NCBI RefSeq assembly: GCF_009749465.1
Contig: NZ_WBIS01000006.1
Location: 101,450-165,449 of the forward strand
Length of the DNA: 64,000 nt
Source: Agromyces terreus
Lineage (GTDB): Bacteria; Actinomycetota; Actinomycetes; Actinomycetales; Microbacteriaceae
Direction: 5' to 3'
The notes under the pieces: generated by a model
Seen by the model: the letters and a program-made list of their open reading frames with translations, nothing else
Told to the model about the DNA's origin: nothing
Databases searched by the model: none
Program-made: the position numbers and the translations under genes
Shown: positions 35,375-45,117 of the stretch, piece by piece
Layout of the letters: each line of letters begins with the position of its first letter
Position numbering within the stretch: position 1 is the first letter of the stretch

Positions 35375-36567
35375 TTGGACACCTTGCCCTTCTTCGGCTT
35401 CGGGTTGCGCTTGATCTTGACCGCCCGACCCGAGTCGGCGACCTCGCTGACGACGTTCGAGGCCGACACCTCGTTGCGCTGCGACAGCAGGAAGATCGTG
35501 ATGATGACGCCCGCGCCGAGGATCGCGTCGATGATGACGCCGATCGGGCCGAGCCCCGCGATGAGCGCGGCGAGCGCCCCCACGGCGCCCGCGGCCGGCA
35601 GGGTGAGCAGCCAGCCCACGCCGATGCGCCCGGCGGTGCGCCAGCGCACCTTCGACCCGCGGCGACCCAGCCCGGAGCCGATGACCGATCCGGAGGCGAC
35701 CTGCGTGGTCGACAGGGCGAAGCCGACGTGGCTCGAGGCGAGGATGGTCGCGGCCGTCGCCGTCTCGGCGGCGAAGCCCTGCGCGGGCTTGACGTCGGTG
35801 AGGCCGGTGCCGAGCGTGCGGATGATGCGCCATCCGCCCATGTACGTGCCGAGCGCGATCGCGACGGCGCAGGTGACGATGACCCACCACTGCACGTCGC
35901 TGCTCGAGGACTGGAGCCCGGCGGCGACGAGCGTGAGCGTGATGACGCCCATCGTCTTCTGCGCGTCGTTCGTGCCGTGGGCGAGGGCCACGAGGGAGGA
36001 GGAGAAGATCTGGGCGTGCCGGAACCCGTCGCGCCCGTCGGGCTTGCCGTCGTAGCGACGGGTGATCGCGTAGGCGAGCTTGGTCGCGAGGTACGCCACG
36101 AGGCCCGCGGTGAGCGGGGCGAGGATGGCCGGCAGCACGACCTTCGAGACGACGACGGCGAAGTCGACGGGGTTCTCGCCCGCCCCCGACAGCAGGGCGC
36201 CCATGAGCGCCGCGCCGATGAGCCCGCCGAAGAGCGCGTGGCTCGACGAGGAGGGCAGGCCGAGCAGCCAGGTGACCATGTTCCACACGATCGCGCCGAT
36301 CAGGCCGGCGAAGATGAGCTCGGGCGTGATCAGGACGCCGCCGTCGCCCTCTTTGATGATGCCGCCCGAGATGGTCTTGGCCACCTCGGTCGACAGGAAC
36401 GCGCCGACGAGGTTGAGCACCGCCGCGAGGGCGACCGCCACCTTGGGCCGGAGGGCGCCGGTCGCGATGGGCGTGGCCATCGCGTTCGCGGTGTCGTGGA
36501 ACCCGTTGGTGAAGTCGAAGAAGAGCGCCAGTGCGATGACCAGCACGACGATGAGGGTGAGATCCAC
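35371..36567 (-). CDS. Low-affinity inorganic phosphate transporter (Pit)
   Basis: 398 residues, about ten helices in two PHO4 halves. The conserved GFHDTANAMATPIATGAL near 22-40 and the second-half ALAHGTNDAQKTMGVITL near 190-208 are the diagnostic repeats with the sodium/metal-phosphate-binding Asn and Asp. SSSHALFGGLIGAAL near 107 is also typical. Imports phosphate with protons, likely as metal-phosphate. The GTG start has AAAGACG upstream rather than a strong ribosome site. C-terminus Lys-rich (KRNPKPKKGK), cytoplasmic. Confidence 0.95.
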   Translation of the reverse strand: MDLTLIVVLVIALALFFDFTNGFHDTANAMATPIATGALRPKVAVALAAVLNLVGAFLSTEVAKTISGGIIKEGDGGVLITPELIFAGLIGAIVWNMVTWLLGLPSSSSHALFGGLIGAALMGALLSGAGENPVDFAVVVSKVVLPAILAPLTAGLVAYLATKLAYAITRRYDGKPDGRDGFRHAQIFSSSLVALAHGTNDAQKTMGVITLTLVAAGLQSSSSDVQWWVIVTCAVAIALGTYMGGWRIIRTLGTGLTDVKPAQGFAAETATAATILASSHVGFALSTTQVASGSVIGSGLGRRGSKVRWRTAGRIGVGWLLTLPAAGAVGALAALIAGLGPIGVIIDAILGAGVIITIFLLSQRNEVSASNVVSEVADSGRAVKIKRNPKPKKGKVSK

Positions 36568-36664
36568 CGGCGTCTTTCTTGGTTCGGTCTGGAACGGTGC
36601 GGAAACTCACCGGATGAACTGGCATCGAAGGCCGCGTGGACCGGAGACGAACGCCGCGTAAATC

Positions 36665-37144
36665 CTACGCGACGCTTCCGCGCTCATCCACCACCGTGGC
36701 GAGGTCGGCCCCGAAGCTGAACGTGCGGCGCACGGAGCCGCCCGCGAGCACCTGCGGCAACCAGAATCGGGCGTCGTCCCACATGCGCCCGTAGGGCACC
36801 TCGTCGACCGCGAACCACTCGGGATCCAGCTCGTCGGATGCCTCGGGCTCGCCGCTCCACGAGCGGCACACGAACACGCTCGACTCCTGGCTCCACGCCT
36901 CGCGGTGCGGGAACAGGTAGGTCAGCAGCCCCCTCGGCTCGAGGTCGGCGGCCCGCACGCGCAGGCCCGTCTCCTCGAGCACCTCGCGCACCGCGGCATC
37001 CGTCGCCGACTCCCCCGACTCGAGCTTGCCGCCCGGGCCGACGAGGTTTCCCGCGCCGAGCCCGTGCTTCTTGCGCCCGAGGAGCACCTCGGTGCGCCCG
37101 CCCCGCTCGCGCAGGAGGTAGCACACGCAGACCTGGGGCAGCAC
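36665..37144 (-). CDS. NUDIX hydrolase (8-oxo-dGTP type)
   Basis: 159 residues. The Nudix box is complete: GGKLESGESATDAAVREVLE followed by ETGL (about residues 38-61), with the REVLEE metal-binding Glu. LPQVCVCYLLRERGGRTEVL and WSQESSVFVCRSWSGEPEAS resemble MutT/8-oxo-dGTPases of the NUDT1 branch. The GTG start lies 2 bp from the pfkA stop, so it is co-translated with pfkA as an operon. Substrate inferred only from similarity. Confidence 0.9.
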   Translation of the reverse strand: MLPQVCVCYLLRERGGRTEVLLGRKKHGLGAGNLVGPGGKLESGESATDAAVREVLEETGLRVRAADLEPRGLLTYLFPHREAWSQESSVFVCRSWSGEPEASDELDPEWFAVDEVPYGRMWDDARFWLPQVLAGGSVRRTFSFGADLATVVDERGSVA

Positions 37145-37146
37145 GA

Positions 37147-38178
<1,032 letters not shown>

Positions 38179-38298
38179 GGTGTGGACGACTCCAGGGTGC
38201 TCGTCTGAACAGTTGATGTGCCGGATGCCACAACGGCGGGGCTGCGCGACTGCGGCAGTCTATAGCCTTCCGTCAAACGCAGCCGTGTCGGGGCCCGT

Positions 38299-38339
38299 CA
38301 CCGCGACCGTCCGGGCGTGGCGCCCCGACGGTCGCGGTG
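38299..38339. terminator. Hairpin terminator of the SNF2 helicase gene
   Basis: CACCGCGACCGTC (38299-38311) and GACGGTCGCGGTG (38327-38339) form a 13-bp perfect stem 5 bp beyond the helicase stop codon. Confidence 0.8.
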
Positions 38340-38343
38340 CGCC

Positions 38344-40467
38344 TCAGAGCGTGCCGTCGAGCGCCGAGCGCAGCAGGTGCTGGAGCGCGTCGAGCTGCAC
38401 CGAATCGGCCGAGCCGGGCTCGACGTCCTGGCCGTCGAGGGCGCGCGCCGCGAGGCCCTGCTTGGAGTCGATGAGCTCGGCGATGCGCGCGTCGATCGTG
38501 TGCGCGGCGATGATGCGCCACGCGGTGACGGGCTCGTCCTGGCCGATGCGGTGCACCCGGTCGATCGCCTGCGTCTGCTCGGCGGCCGTCCAGCTGAGTT
38601 CGGCGAGCACGACGTTCGACGCGGCCTGCAGGTTGACCCCGACGCCCGCGGCCGTGAGCGAGCAGACCGCGACCGCGACCTCGGGATCGTTGTTGAACGC
38701 GTCGATGGCGGCCTGCCGCTGCAGGGCGGTCTGGTCGCCGCGGAGCGACACGGTGCGCAGGTCGCGTGCGGCGAGCGCCGCCTCGGCCTGGTCCATGACG
38801 TCGATGTGCTTGGCGAAGAAGACGACCTTGCCGACCGAGCGCGCGAGCTGGGCGGCGTAGTCGGCGGCGAGACCCGCCTTGGCCTGGCCGATGCGGCGCA
38901 CCATGGTGAAGACGTTCTCGCCGGTCTTGGCCGACTTCGACTCCTCGAGCTCGGCGCTCGCGACCGCGCGGATGAACTGGTCGCGCTGGTCGTCGTCGAG
39001 ATCGCCGATGCGCAGGTGGCGTGCCTCGACGAGCGCGCGGAAGCGGCCGAGGAGGCGGTTGCCGAGCTCGCGCTCGGCGGCGCGCACCGAGCGCCCGAGT
39101 TCGTCGTCGAGCTCGACCGGGAGGTCGGCGATGCGCTTGGCCGGCAGGTCGGCCGCGACGTCGACCTTGCGACGTCGCACGATGCCGAGGTCGATGACGG
39201 TGCGGCGCGCCGAGGCGTAGAAGCCGGGCTCGGCGGGCGTGAGCCCGTTCTCCTCGAGGAGGCCGAGCAGACGCGGCGACGGCTTGTCGCCTTCGATCCA
39301 GCCGAGGAACTGCCAGATCGCGCGGAAGTCGTCGACGTCGTTGATGAGCGGGGTGCCCGTCAGGGCGAGCAGCAGCGGGTCGTTGCCCGGCGCCGCGCGG
39401 CGGATGCGGTCGGCGAGCGCGAGCACGTTCTTCGAACGCTGCGACTGCAGGTTCTTGATGAAGTGCGCCTCGTCGACGACCATGCCCTTGAACCCGAGCG
39501 TCGAGAGCCACGCCATGTGCCGGTCGAGCACGTCGTAGTTGACGACGACCACGTCGGCGAAGGCGTCGAGGGTGTCGCCGTCGCCGTGGATCACGGTGGC
39601 GCGGCGATGCGGGGTCCAGCGCTCGACCTCGCGCGCCCAGTTCATCTTCACGACGTTCGGCACGACCGCGAGCAGCGGGTACGCGTCGGCGACGGATGCC
39701 GCAAGCACCGACTGCGCCGTCTTGCCGAGGCCAGGCTCGTCGGCGAGCAGGAACGTGCGGTGCCCGTCGCGGGCCGCCTCGATGAAGCGGGCCTGGTGCA
39801 TCATCAGCTCGAGCCCGCGGGGCGCGAGCCGGTCGATCTTGGGCGCCTCGGGCAGCTCCATCGAGGCGGCCTGCCCCCCGGAACCCTGCTCGAACGCCTT
39901 GAACAGCGGGCCGAGCAGCTCCCAGTTCGCAAGCCGTCGCACCGGCACCGGCGGCGCGGTCGGCTTCGAGAAGTCGGGGGCGAGGAACGGGTTCGCGAGC
40001 TGGCGCGACTTCACCGAGGCCGGGATCACCTGGTTCTCGGCGAGCACCGGCTTGGCCTCGGCCTCGCGCGTGATGATGAGCTCGTCGGGGCTGAGTTCGG
40101 CGCCCGACTCGAGCAGCCAGTCACGGCGGAACCGCTGCGCGACCGTCGAGATCGAGGCATCCGGTTCGAGCAGCGCGATGAGGCTCGTGTCGCGCGCGGC
40201 CGTCTTCGCGAGGATTTGCGCGATGCCGTCGAGTCGCTTGAGCAGCTCGGGCCGCGAGCTGTCGGGAACCTCGGCGTCGGACTTGACCCTGGCGCGCTCC
40301 TCGCGCATGAGCAGCGCGATGACCTGGAACTTGGTGCGGTTCGTCGGACCGAGCTTGCCCTTCTGCGCCTTCTGCTCGACCTCGCGCACCTTGCGCGCGA
40401 GGATCGGGATGATGGGTGCGTCGTCGTCGCGCGAACGCGTTCGCTGACGCTGCCTCGTCTGGGCCAT
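38344..40467 (-). CDS. SNF2-family DNA translocase/helicase
   Basis: 707 residues, superfamily 2. After a charged N-terminus of about 200 residues come Walker A ADEPGLGKT (242-250), DEAH box (332-335) and LALTGTPLIND, then the second RecA lobe with VVFFAKHIDVMDQAEAAL, SLTAAGVGVNLQAASNV and QAIDRVHRIGQDEPV, the SNF2 motif VI. Bacterial members of this type act on DNA-protein complexes, perhaps remodelling RNA polymerase or repair sites. No methylase or nuclease gene is adjacent, so there is no sign of a defence island. GGAGG precedes the ATG by 4 nt. Confidence 0.93.
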   Translation of the reverse strand: MAQTRQRQRTRSRDDDAPIIPILARKVREVEQKAQKGKLGPTNRTKFQVIALLMREERARVKSDAEVPDSSRPELLKRLDGIAQILAKTAARDTSLIALLEPDASISTVAQRFRRDWLLESGAELSPDELIITREAEAKPVLAENQVIPASVKSRQLANPFLAPDFSKPTAPPVPVRRLANWELLGPLFKAFEQGSGGQAASMELPEAPKIDRLAPRGLELMMHQARFIEAARDGHRTFLLADEPGLGKTAQSVLAASVADAYPLLAVVPNVVKMNWAREVERWTPHRRATVIHGDGDTLDAFADVVVVNYDVLDRHMAWLSTLGFKGMVVDEAHFIKNLQSQRSKNVLALADRIRRAAPGNDPLLLALTGTPLINDVDDFRAIWQFLGWIEGDKPSPRLLGLLEENGLTPAEPGFYASARRTVIDLGIVRRRKVDVAADLPAKRIADLPVELDDELGRSVRAAERELGNRLLGRFRALVEARHLRIGDLDDDQRDQFIRAVASAELEESKSAKTGENVFTMVRRIGQAKAGLAADYAAQLARSVGKVVFFAKHIDVMDQAEAALAARDLRTVSLRGDQTALQRQAAIDAFNNDPEVAVAVCSLTAAGVGVNLQAASNVVLAELSWTAAEQTQAIDRVHRIGQDEPVTAWRIIAAHTIDARIAELIDSKQGLAARALDGQDVEPGSADSVQLDALQHLLRSALDGTL

Positions 40468-40765
40468 GATCCTCCGGGGTATCGGGGCTCTTCTCCTGGG
40501 CGCCTGCCCGTCACCGATCGCGATGGCCGGGACCGCGCGCCGCACCGGATGCGAGCGGGAGCGGTTCGGGCGAGTCCATGTTCGAGGAGGAACACTGAAC
40601 CGAGCAGCATGCGGGCGGAGCTCGCATGGTCGGACGAAGAACGGATTCGCCTGGGCGCAGCTCCCAGTCTAGCCGTAGGCGGGCCGCGCCGCGAGATGGC
40701 ACGTCATCGGCGCGCGTCGGCGGCGGTCTGCTGCGGTCTGCTGCGGGCCGCGGATGCCTCGGGGC

Positions 40766-41497
40766 TCAGCCCGCGGAGTGCACCGCGTAGCTCAGCAGGA
40801 ACCCCGACGTCACGAGCAGGCCCGTCAGCGCATGAGCCGTGCGGAACGCCTCGGGGATCATCGTGTCGCAGATCATCGCGAGGATCGCCCCGGCCGCGAG
40901 GGCCGTGATGAAGGCCGTCGTGGCCCCGCTCGCGCCGTCGAGCAGCACGAAGCCGAGGAGCGCCGCGATCGCGCTCGCGAGGGCGATGCCGATCCACAGG
41001 ACGAAGACGTAGCGCGCCGAACGGCCCTCCTGCTTCAGCGACGCCGTGCTCGAGAGCCCCTCCGGCACGTTGGAGATGACGATCGCGAGCAGCACCGGCA
41101 CGCTCACGCCCGTGCCGCCCACCATGCTGAGGCCGAGCACGGCCGACTCGGGGATGCCGTCGAGCAGCGCGCCGAGCGCGATGCCGATGCCGGTGCCGGC
41201 GGACTCCCCCTTGCCGCGGGGGTTGCGCTGGTCGAGGCGGTCGAGCAGGTTGTTGGCCGCGACGTAGACGACCGCGCCCACCGCGAAGCCGCCGACCGTC
41301 GGCCAGAAGCCGCCCTCCTCCTGCGCCTCGAGCACGAGGTCGTAGGCGAGCGCCGAGATGAGCACGCCCGCGCCGAACGCCATGACCGAGGCGACGACCT
41401 TCGTCGGCACCTCGACTGCCCACGCGATCGCGGCCCCCACCACGAGCGCGCCGCCGGCGACGAGGCCCGCGATCGCCGCCCAGATCCAGTCCGCCAT
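40766..41497 (-). CDS. ZIP-family divalent metal transporter
   Basis: 243 residues, about eight helices. ZIP metal-site motifs are LLDGIPESAVLG near 112-123 (Pro-Glu-Ser) and IVISNVPEGLSSTAS near 138-152 (Asn-Val-Pro-Glu). It imports zinc, iron or manganese. The ATG is 6 nt after TAGGCT (41504-41509), a leaderless start. A 298-bp stretch between it and the helicase gene holds nothing I can support as a gene; it contains a GGTCTGCTGC direct repeat near 40730-40745. Confidence 0.92.
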   Translation of the reverse strand: MADWIWAAIAGLVAGGALVVGAAIAWAVEVPTKVVASVMAFGAGVLISALAYDLVLEAQEEGGFWPTVGGFAVGAVVYVAANNLLDRLDQRNPRGKGESAGTGIGIALGALLDGIPESAVLGLSMVGGTGVSVPVLLAIVISNVPEGLSSTASLKQEGRSARYVFVLWIGIALASAIAALLGFVLLDGASGATTAFITALAAGAILAMICDTMIPEAFRTAHALTGLLVTSGFLLSYAVHSAG

Positions 41498-41607
41498 GGT
41501 CGGAGCCTAGGCCCCCGGGAACCGCGCGCGCGGTCGGCTCGCGGATGCCGCGCGCACGGCGTCCGCGATCCGGTGCGGCGGCGCCGGAGCAGGCCTACAC
41601 TGCTGCC

Positions 41608-41853
41608 ATGGACGAGCTGGCGGGGGCGGCCGCGGAGCCCCGAGACGACGAGTTCACCGTGGCGCAGGACACCGAGTTCGACGAGGTCGAACACGCGATC
41701 GACGACGAGCATCGCGCGCTCGACGACGACCTCGACGAGGAGATCGTGGGCATCGACGCCGAGCGCAGGGTCGACGTCGGCGACGTCGGCGAGCGGGATC
41801 CGGGCGGGTCAGACCCCGCCGCCCCCGCCGCCCCCTCCGCCCCCGCCGGATGA
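41608..41853 (+). CDS. Small acidic protein overlapping a convergent gene
   Basis: 81 residues, strongly acidic (about one third Asp+Glu in the first 65 residues, e.g. DDEHRALDDDLDEEIVGIDA), with a Pro/Ala tail. No family recognised. Reasons to believe it: TACACT (41596-41601) is exactly 6 nt before the ATG, and upstream intergenic space is available. Its last 45 bp lie antisense to the Gly-rich tail of the DUF2207 gene. The low-complexity composition leaves doubt. Confidence 0.5.
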   Translation: MDELAGAAAEPRDDEFTVAQDTEFDEVEHAIDDEHRALDDDLDEEIVGIDAERRVDVGDVGERDPGGSDPAAPAAPSAPAG

Positions 41854-43716
41854 CCCGCCGCCGCCGGAGCCCGACGAGGACGAGCTCGACGAGGAGCCCG
41901 ACCAGGACGTGCTCGAGGCGCTCGTGAACGAGGACACCGCGACCGAGAACCTGGCCGCGTCGAACGCGGCCGAGCCGGCGTACCACCCCGGCTCGCGGCC
42001 CGAGTCCGCGTAGAGGTTCGCGAGTTCGTCGAGCCACTCGCGTTCGAGGCCGAAGAGCACCGCGTAGGGCAGCAGCCGCTCGGTGAGCCGCAGCACCTCG
42101 GCGGGGTCGGGCCCCGTCTCGGGGGCGACCCGGTCGCGGAGCGCGCCCTCGGGGCTCTGGAGCATGCGGATGCGGTCGGCCTCGGCGAGGCGGATGAAGA
42201 GGCGGAGGCCCTCGAGGTGGTCGCGGATGAGACGCCCGTCGGCGGTGAGCGGCCGCACGCCGAGGACGGCGATGCCGGCGCCGACCGCGAAGACCGGCCC
42301 GGCGAACATCGGCAGCAGGGGCCAGAGTCCGCCCATCGCGGCGTCGAGCGCGAAGACGGCGGCGATGAACGCGAGCAGGGCGGCCGCGAACGCGACCACC
42401 GCGATCAGGATGCGCCCACCGAGCGCAGGGCTGCGCCGGAGGCCCGTCTCCACCGCGCGCCGCGCGACGGCGCTGCGGATCGCGAGCAGCCGCTTGCCGA
42501 GGCTCGGGGAACTGCTGGTGAGCGCGCGCTCCTGCCCGACCGCGGGGTGGTCGCCGAAGAGCGCCCGCACGACCGATTGGGCGTCGAGGTCGCCGAGGGG
42601 GCCGCCCGTGAACTGCACCGAGTACGCCTTGCGCCCGCGGTCGAGGATGCGCACCTCGCCGGCCACGGCGCGCTCGAGGATCGTGGCGGTGACGCCCCGC
42701 GACGGCTGGCCGACGAGGTCGGCCGCCAGGAGCGCGCTCACCCCCTCTGGCGGTTCGTACTGGGCGATGATCGTGCCCCGCTTCGCCGGCCGCCACCTCG
42801 TGACCCGCAGGGTGAGCGCGAGCACGGCCATCGCGAGGGCCACGAGGGCGGCGACCGCCGACGCGACGGCGGCCGGCGAGGACCAGAACGCCTCGTCGCG
42901 CGGCTCGAAGGTGCCCGCCTCGAAGCCGACGGCGATCGTCAGGTTCTCGTACGGACCGATGCCGACGGCCTCGGCCACGAGCAGCGATTCGCCGCCGGAC
43001 ACCAACGACTCGCACGGCGTGCCCGAACCCGCCGCACCGCGATAGCACGCCGCGTCGTCCGTGAAGGCGACCGCGAGGGCGTCGTCGACGTGCAGCTCGG
43101 CCCGCACCCGTGCGAACGGCTGCGCCCATCCGGTTCCGTTGACGTCCCAGTAGAACTCGTCGATCGGGGCGTCGTCGGGCTGCAGCGTCACGTTGTGCTG
43201 GCGGTAGCGGATGACGTACGTCTGCTCACCGTGCACGTAGTCGGAGCCCGCGATCGTCACGAGCAGGAACTCGTCGTCCTCGTCGGTCTCGGTCTCGAAC
43301 GGGCGCGGCTGCCCCGCGGCATCCGTCACCGACTGCACCTGGAGGTCGACCGGGTGGCCGTCGTAGTCGAGCGGGATCGCCCGGCGGATGCCGCGGTTCT
43401 GGTCGTACTCGGGGAACACCGCGACGAGGGTCTCGGTCGTGTCGAGCACCGATCGGCCGTCGGCGTCGCGACCGAGTTCGTACACGGCGTCGAACGAGGC
43501 GAACGAGAAGTCGTCGACGCCGGCCGGCACGGCGGCGACGGCCGGCGTGCCGGCCGCCGACGTGCCGAATGCGGTGGCGCCGGTCACGGAGGTGCCGGAT
43601 GCCGCGGATACCGGTGCCGCCGATGCCGGTGCCGCCGCCGAGAGCCCGAACAGGAGCGCCGCGGCGACGACGGCGACGCGGACGGCGGACGTTCTCGGGA
43701 CGAGGGGCGCGCTCAC
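41809..43716 (-). CDS. DUF2207 membrane protein with poly-Gly tail
   Basis: 635 residues: signal peptide (about 1-33), DUF2207 ectodomain (about 50-290, with EYDQNRGIRRAIPLDYDGHP and VIRYRQHNVT), helix near 297-322, a cytoplasmic domain with AQYEPPEGVSALLAADLVGQ (the family's post-helix signature), helices near 447-470 and 478-500, another soluble part and a C-terminal run of Ser then eleven Gly. Role unknown; family often sits in envelope contexts. The GTG start follows TAGCCT (43723-43728) by 6 nt. Divergent from a CsoR-type regulator with a CsoR box between. Confidence 0.88.
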   Translation of the reverse strand: MSAPLVPRTSAVRVAVVAAALLFGLSAAAPASAAPVSAASGTSVTGATAFGTSAAGTPAVAAVPAGVDDFSFASFDAVYELGRDADGRSVLDTTETLVAVFPEYDQNRGIRRAIPLDYDGHPVDLQVQSVTDAAGQPRPFETETDEDDEFLLVTIAGSDYVHGEQTYVIRYRQHNVTLQPDDAPIDEFYWDVNGTGWAQPFARVRAELHVDDALAVAFTDDAACYRGAAGSGTPCESLVSGGESLLVAEAVGIGPYENLTIAVGFEAGTFEPRDEAFWSSPAAVASAVAALVALAMAVLALTLRVTRWRPAKRGTIIAQYEPPEGVSALLAADLVGQPSRGVTATILERAVAGEVRILDRGRKAYSVQFTGGPLGDLDAQSVVRALFGDHPAVGQERALTSSSPSLGKRLLAIRSAVARRAVETGLRRSPALGGRILIAVVAFAAALLAFIAAVFALDAAMGGLWPLLPMFAGPVFAVGAGIAVLGVRPLTADGRLIRDHLEGLRLFIRLAEADRIRMLQSPEGALRDRVAPETGPDPAEVLRLTERLLPYAVLFGLEREWLDELANLYADSGREPGWYAGSAAFDAARFSVAVSSFTSASSTSWSGSSSSSSSSGSGGGGSSGGGGGGGGGGGV

Positions 43717-43752
43717 CGGTTCAGGCTACCGGTCGGAGCCGGCCCCGCAGAG

Positions 43753-43767
43753 TACCCCTCGGGGGTA
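43753..43767. promoter_or_regulatory. CsoR-type operator
   Basis: TACCCC-TCG-GGGGTA is a perfect inverted repeat of the form bound by CsoR regulators. It lies between the divergent DUF2207 and csoR-like genes, overlapping the probable -35 region of the regulator gene (its -10 TAGGAT is at 43783-43788). Confidence 0.7.
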
Positions 43768-43794
43768 AAGCCTCACCGGGCGTAGGATGGGGTG

Positions 43795-44073
43795 GTGATC
43801 GACGACATCAAGAAGCGCGCCCTGCACCGCACCAAGATCATCGAGGGCCAGCTGCGCGGCATCGAGAAGATGATCGAGAACGAGGACTACTGCGTCGACA
43901 TCATCACGCTGTCGCTCGCCGTGCAGAAGTCGCTCGCGTCGCTCAACAAGCTCCTCGTCGAGAACCACCTGCGCACGCATGTGAGCGAGATGTACGAGGC
44001 CGGCGGCGAGCAGCGAGACGCGGCGGTCGCAGAACTGGTGCGCATCTTCGAACTCTCGAACAACCGGGGCTGA
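43795..44073 (+). CDS. CsoR/RcnR-family metal-sensing repressor
   Basis: 92 residues, all-helical tetrameric repressor type (GQLRGIEKMIENEDYCVDII is the family core). The metal-site residues align as C33, H58 and H62, where Mycobacterium CsoR has Cys-His-Cys; the third ligand is His, and no N-terminal His like that of RcnR is present. So copper(I) specificity is uncertain. GTG 43795 lies 6 nt after TAGGAT (43783-43788). A perfect CsoR box upstream predicts autoregulation and possibly control of the divergent DUF2207 gene. No copper ATPase or chaperone lies nearby. Confidence 0.9.
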   Translation: MIDDIKKRALHRTKIIEGQLRGIEKMIENEDYCVDIITLSLAVQKSLASLNKLLVENHLRTHVSEMYEAGGEQRDAAVAELVRIFELSNNRG

Positions 44074-44083
44074 CCCGCCCCGG
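44064..44083. terminator. Hairpin overlapping the csoR-like stop codon
   Basis: CCGGGGC (44064-44070) and GCCCCGG (44077-44083) enclose the TGA stop in a 6-nt loop, between convergent genes. Confidence 0.6.
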
Positions 44084-44088
44084 CCCGC

Positions 44089-45069
44089 TCAGGTGCCCGG
44101 CGCGGTCACCGCGAGCCACTCGTCGAGCTCGCTCGGCTCGTCGGTGATGATGCCGTCGACGCCGAGCGCCCCGACCTCCTCCCACCGGTCCTCGGTGTTC
44201 AGCGTGTAGCACAGCACCGCGACGCCCGCCTCGTGGAGCGCCTCGAGCGCCTGCGGCTGCGCGGTCACCGATTTCGCCGTCGTGCCGAATCCGACGAGCC
44301 CGAGCCGTTCGGCCAGCGGCACCGGGTCGGCCGGGAGCTCGCGGATGAGCATGATGCGCGGGGTCGTCGGCGAGACGCGCTGCACCGCGAAGAGCGTCTC
44401 GAGGCTGAAGCTCTCGAGCACGACCCTCCCGCGCAGGCCGAAGCGCTCGATGAGCCCCACGACCGTGAGCACCTCGTCGTTCGTCCAGTCGGCCTTGAGC
44501 TCGACGAGCGCTCGGGCGTCGGGACGCTCGGCGAGTGCCTCGAGGAAGCGTTCGAGCGTCGGCATCCGCTCGCCCTCGAAGTCGGGCCCGTACCAGGCGC
44601 CGACGTCGAGTCGGTCGAGCTGCTCGGCGTCAAGGTCGCCGACCGAGCGCGGATCGCCGGTGATGCGCTCGAGATCGGTGTCGTGGAAGAGCATCGGCAC
44701 GCCGTCGCGGCTGAGTTGCACGTCGGTCTCGACGTAGGCCAGCCGATCCATCGCGAGCTCGAGCGAGGGCATCGTGTTCTCGGGCGCCTCGGCGCGGTCG
44801 CCGCGGTGGCCGATGATGAGCGCGGGTTCGCCGGGCCCGCGCAGAGCGCCGAACACGTCGATCGCCGTGGCGCTCGTCGGGGTTCCGAGGACGAAGATGA
44901 GGGTCGAGACCGCGGCGACGCCCACCGCCCCGGCCAGCACGCGCACGATGCGTCGCGGCGGATCGAAGGCGACGCGGCGTCTCGGGCGGGCATCGCGATG
45001 AACGTCGGGTGGTGCGATCGTCGGGCCGATCGCGCCGAAAGCGCGGGTCACGGGTTCGGGCCTTTCCAC
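44089..45069 (-). CDS. Glycerophosphodiester phosphodiesterase family protein
   Basis: 326 residues. One membrane helix near 42-62 (LAGAVGVAAVSTLIFVLG) anchors the enzyme with its catalytic domain outside. GDPD motifs: IGHRGDRAEAPENT near 87-100 (catalytic His and metal Glu), YVETDVQLSRDGVPMLFHDT near 113-132 (Glu, Asp, second His), RALVELKADW near 187, and the C-terminal GVDGIITDEPSEL. It hydrolyses glycerophosphodiesters or lysolipids for phosphate and glycerol. Start uncertain: GTG 45069 or GTG 45051, the latter with GAAAGG upstream. Confidence 0.9.
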   Translation of the reverse strand: MERPEPVTRAFGAIGPTIAPPDVHRDARPRRRVAFDPPRRIVRVLAGAVGVAAVSTLIFVLGTPTSATAIDVFGALRGPGEPALIIGHRGDRAEAPENTMPSLELAMDRLAYVETDVQLSRDGVPMLFHDTDLERITGDPRSVGDLDAEQLDRLDVGAWYGPDFEGERMPTLERFLEALAERPDARALVELKADWTNDEVLTVVGLIERFGLRGRVVLESFSLETLFAVQRVSPTTPRIMLIRELPADPVPLAERLGLVGFGTTAKSVTAQPQALEALHEAGVAVLCYTLNTEDRWEEVGALGVDGIITDEPSELDEWLAVTAPGT

Positions 45070-45117
45070 CGTTCGCGCCGCCTTGCGCGAGGGTTCCCGT
45101 CACTCTAGCAAAGAGCG

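Noticed and set aside
38344..40467. SNF2 helicase as part of a DISARM- or Dnd-like defence island
   Set aside because: Neighbours are pfkA, NUDIX and a ZIP transporter; no methylase, PLD nuclease or other defence gene is present.
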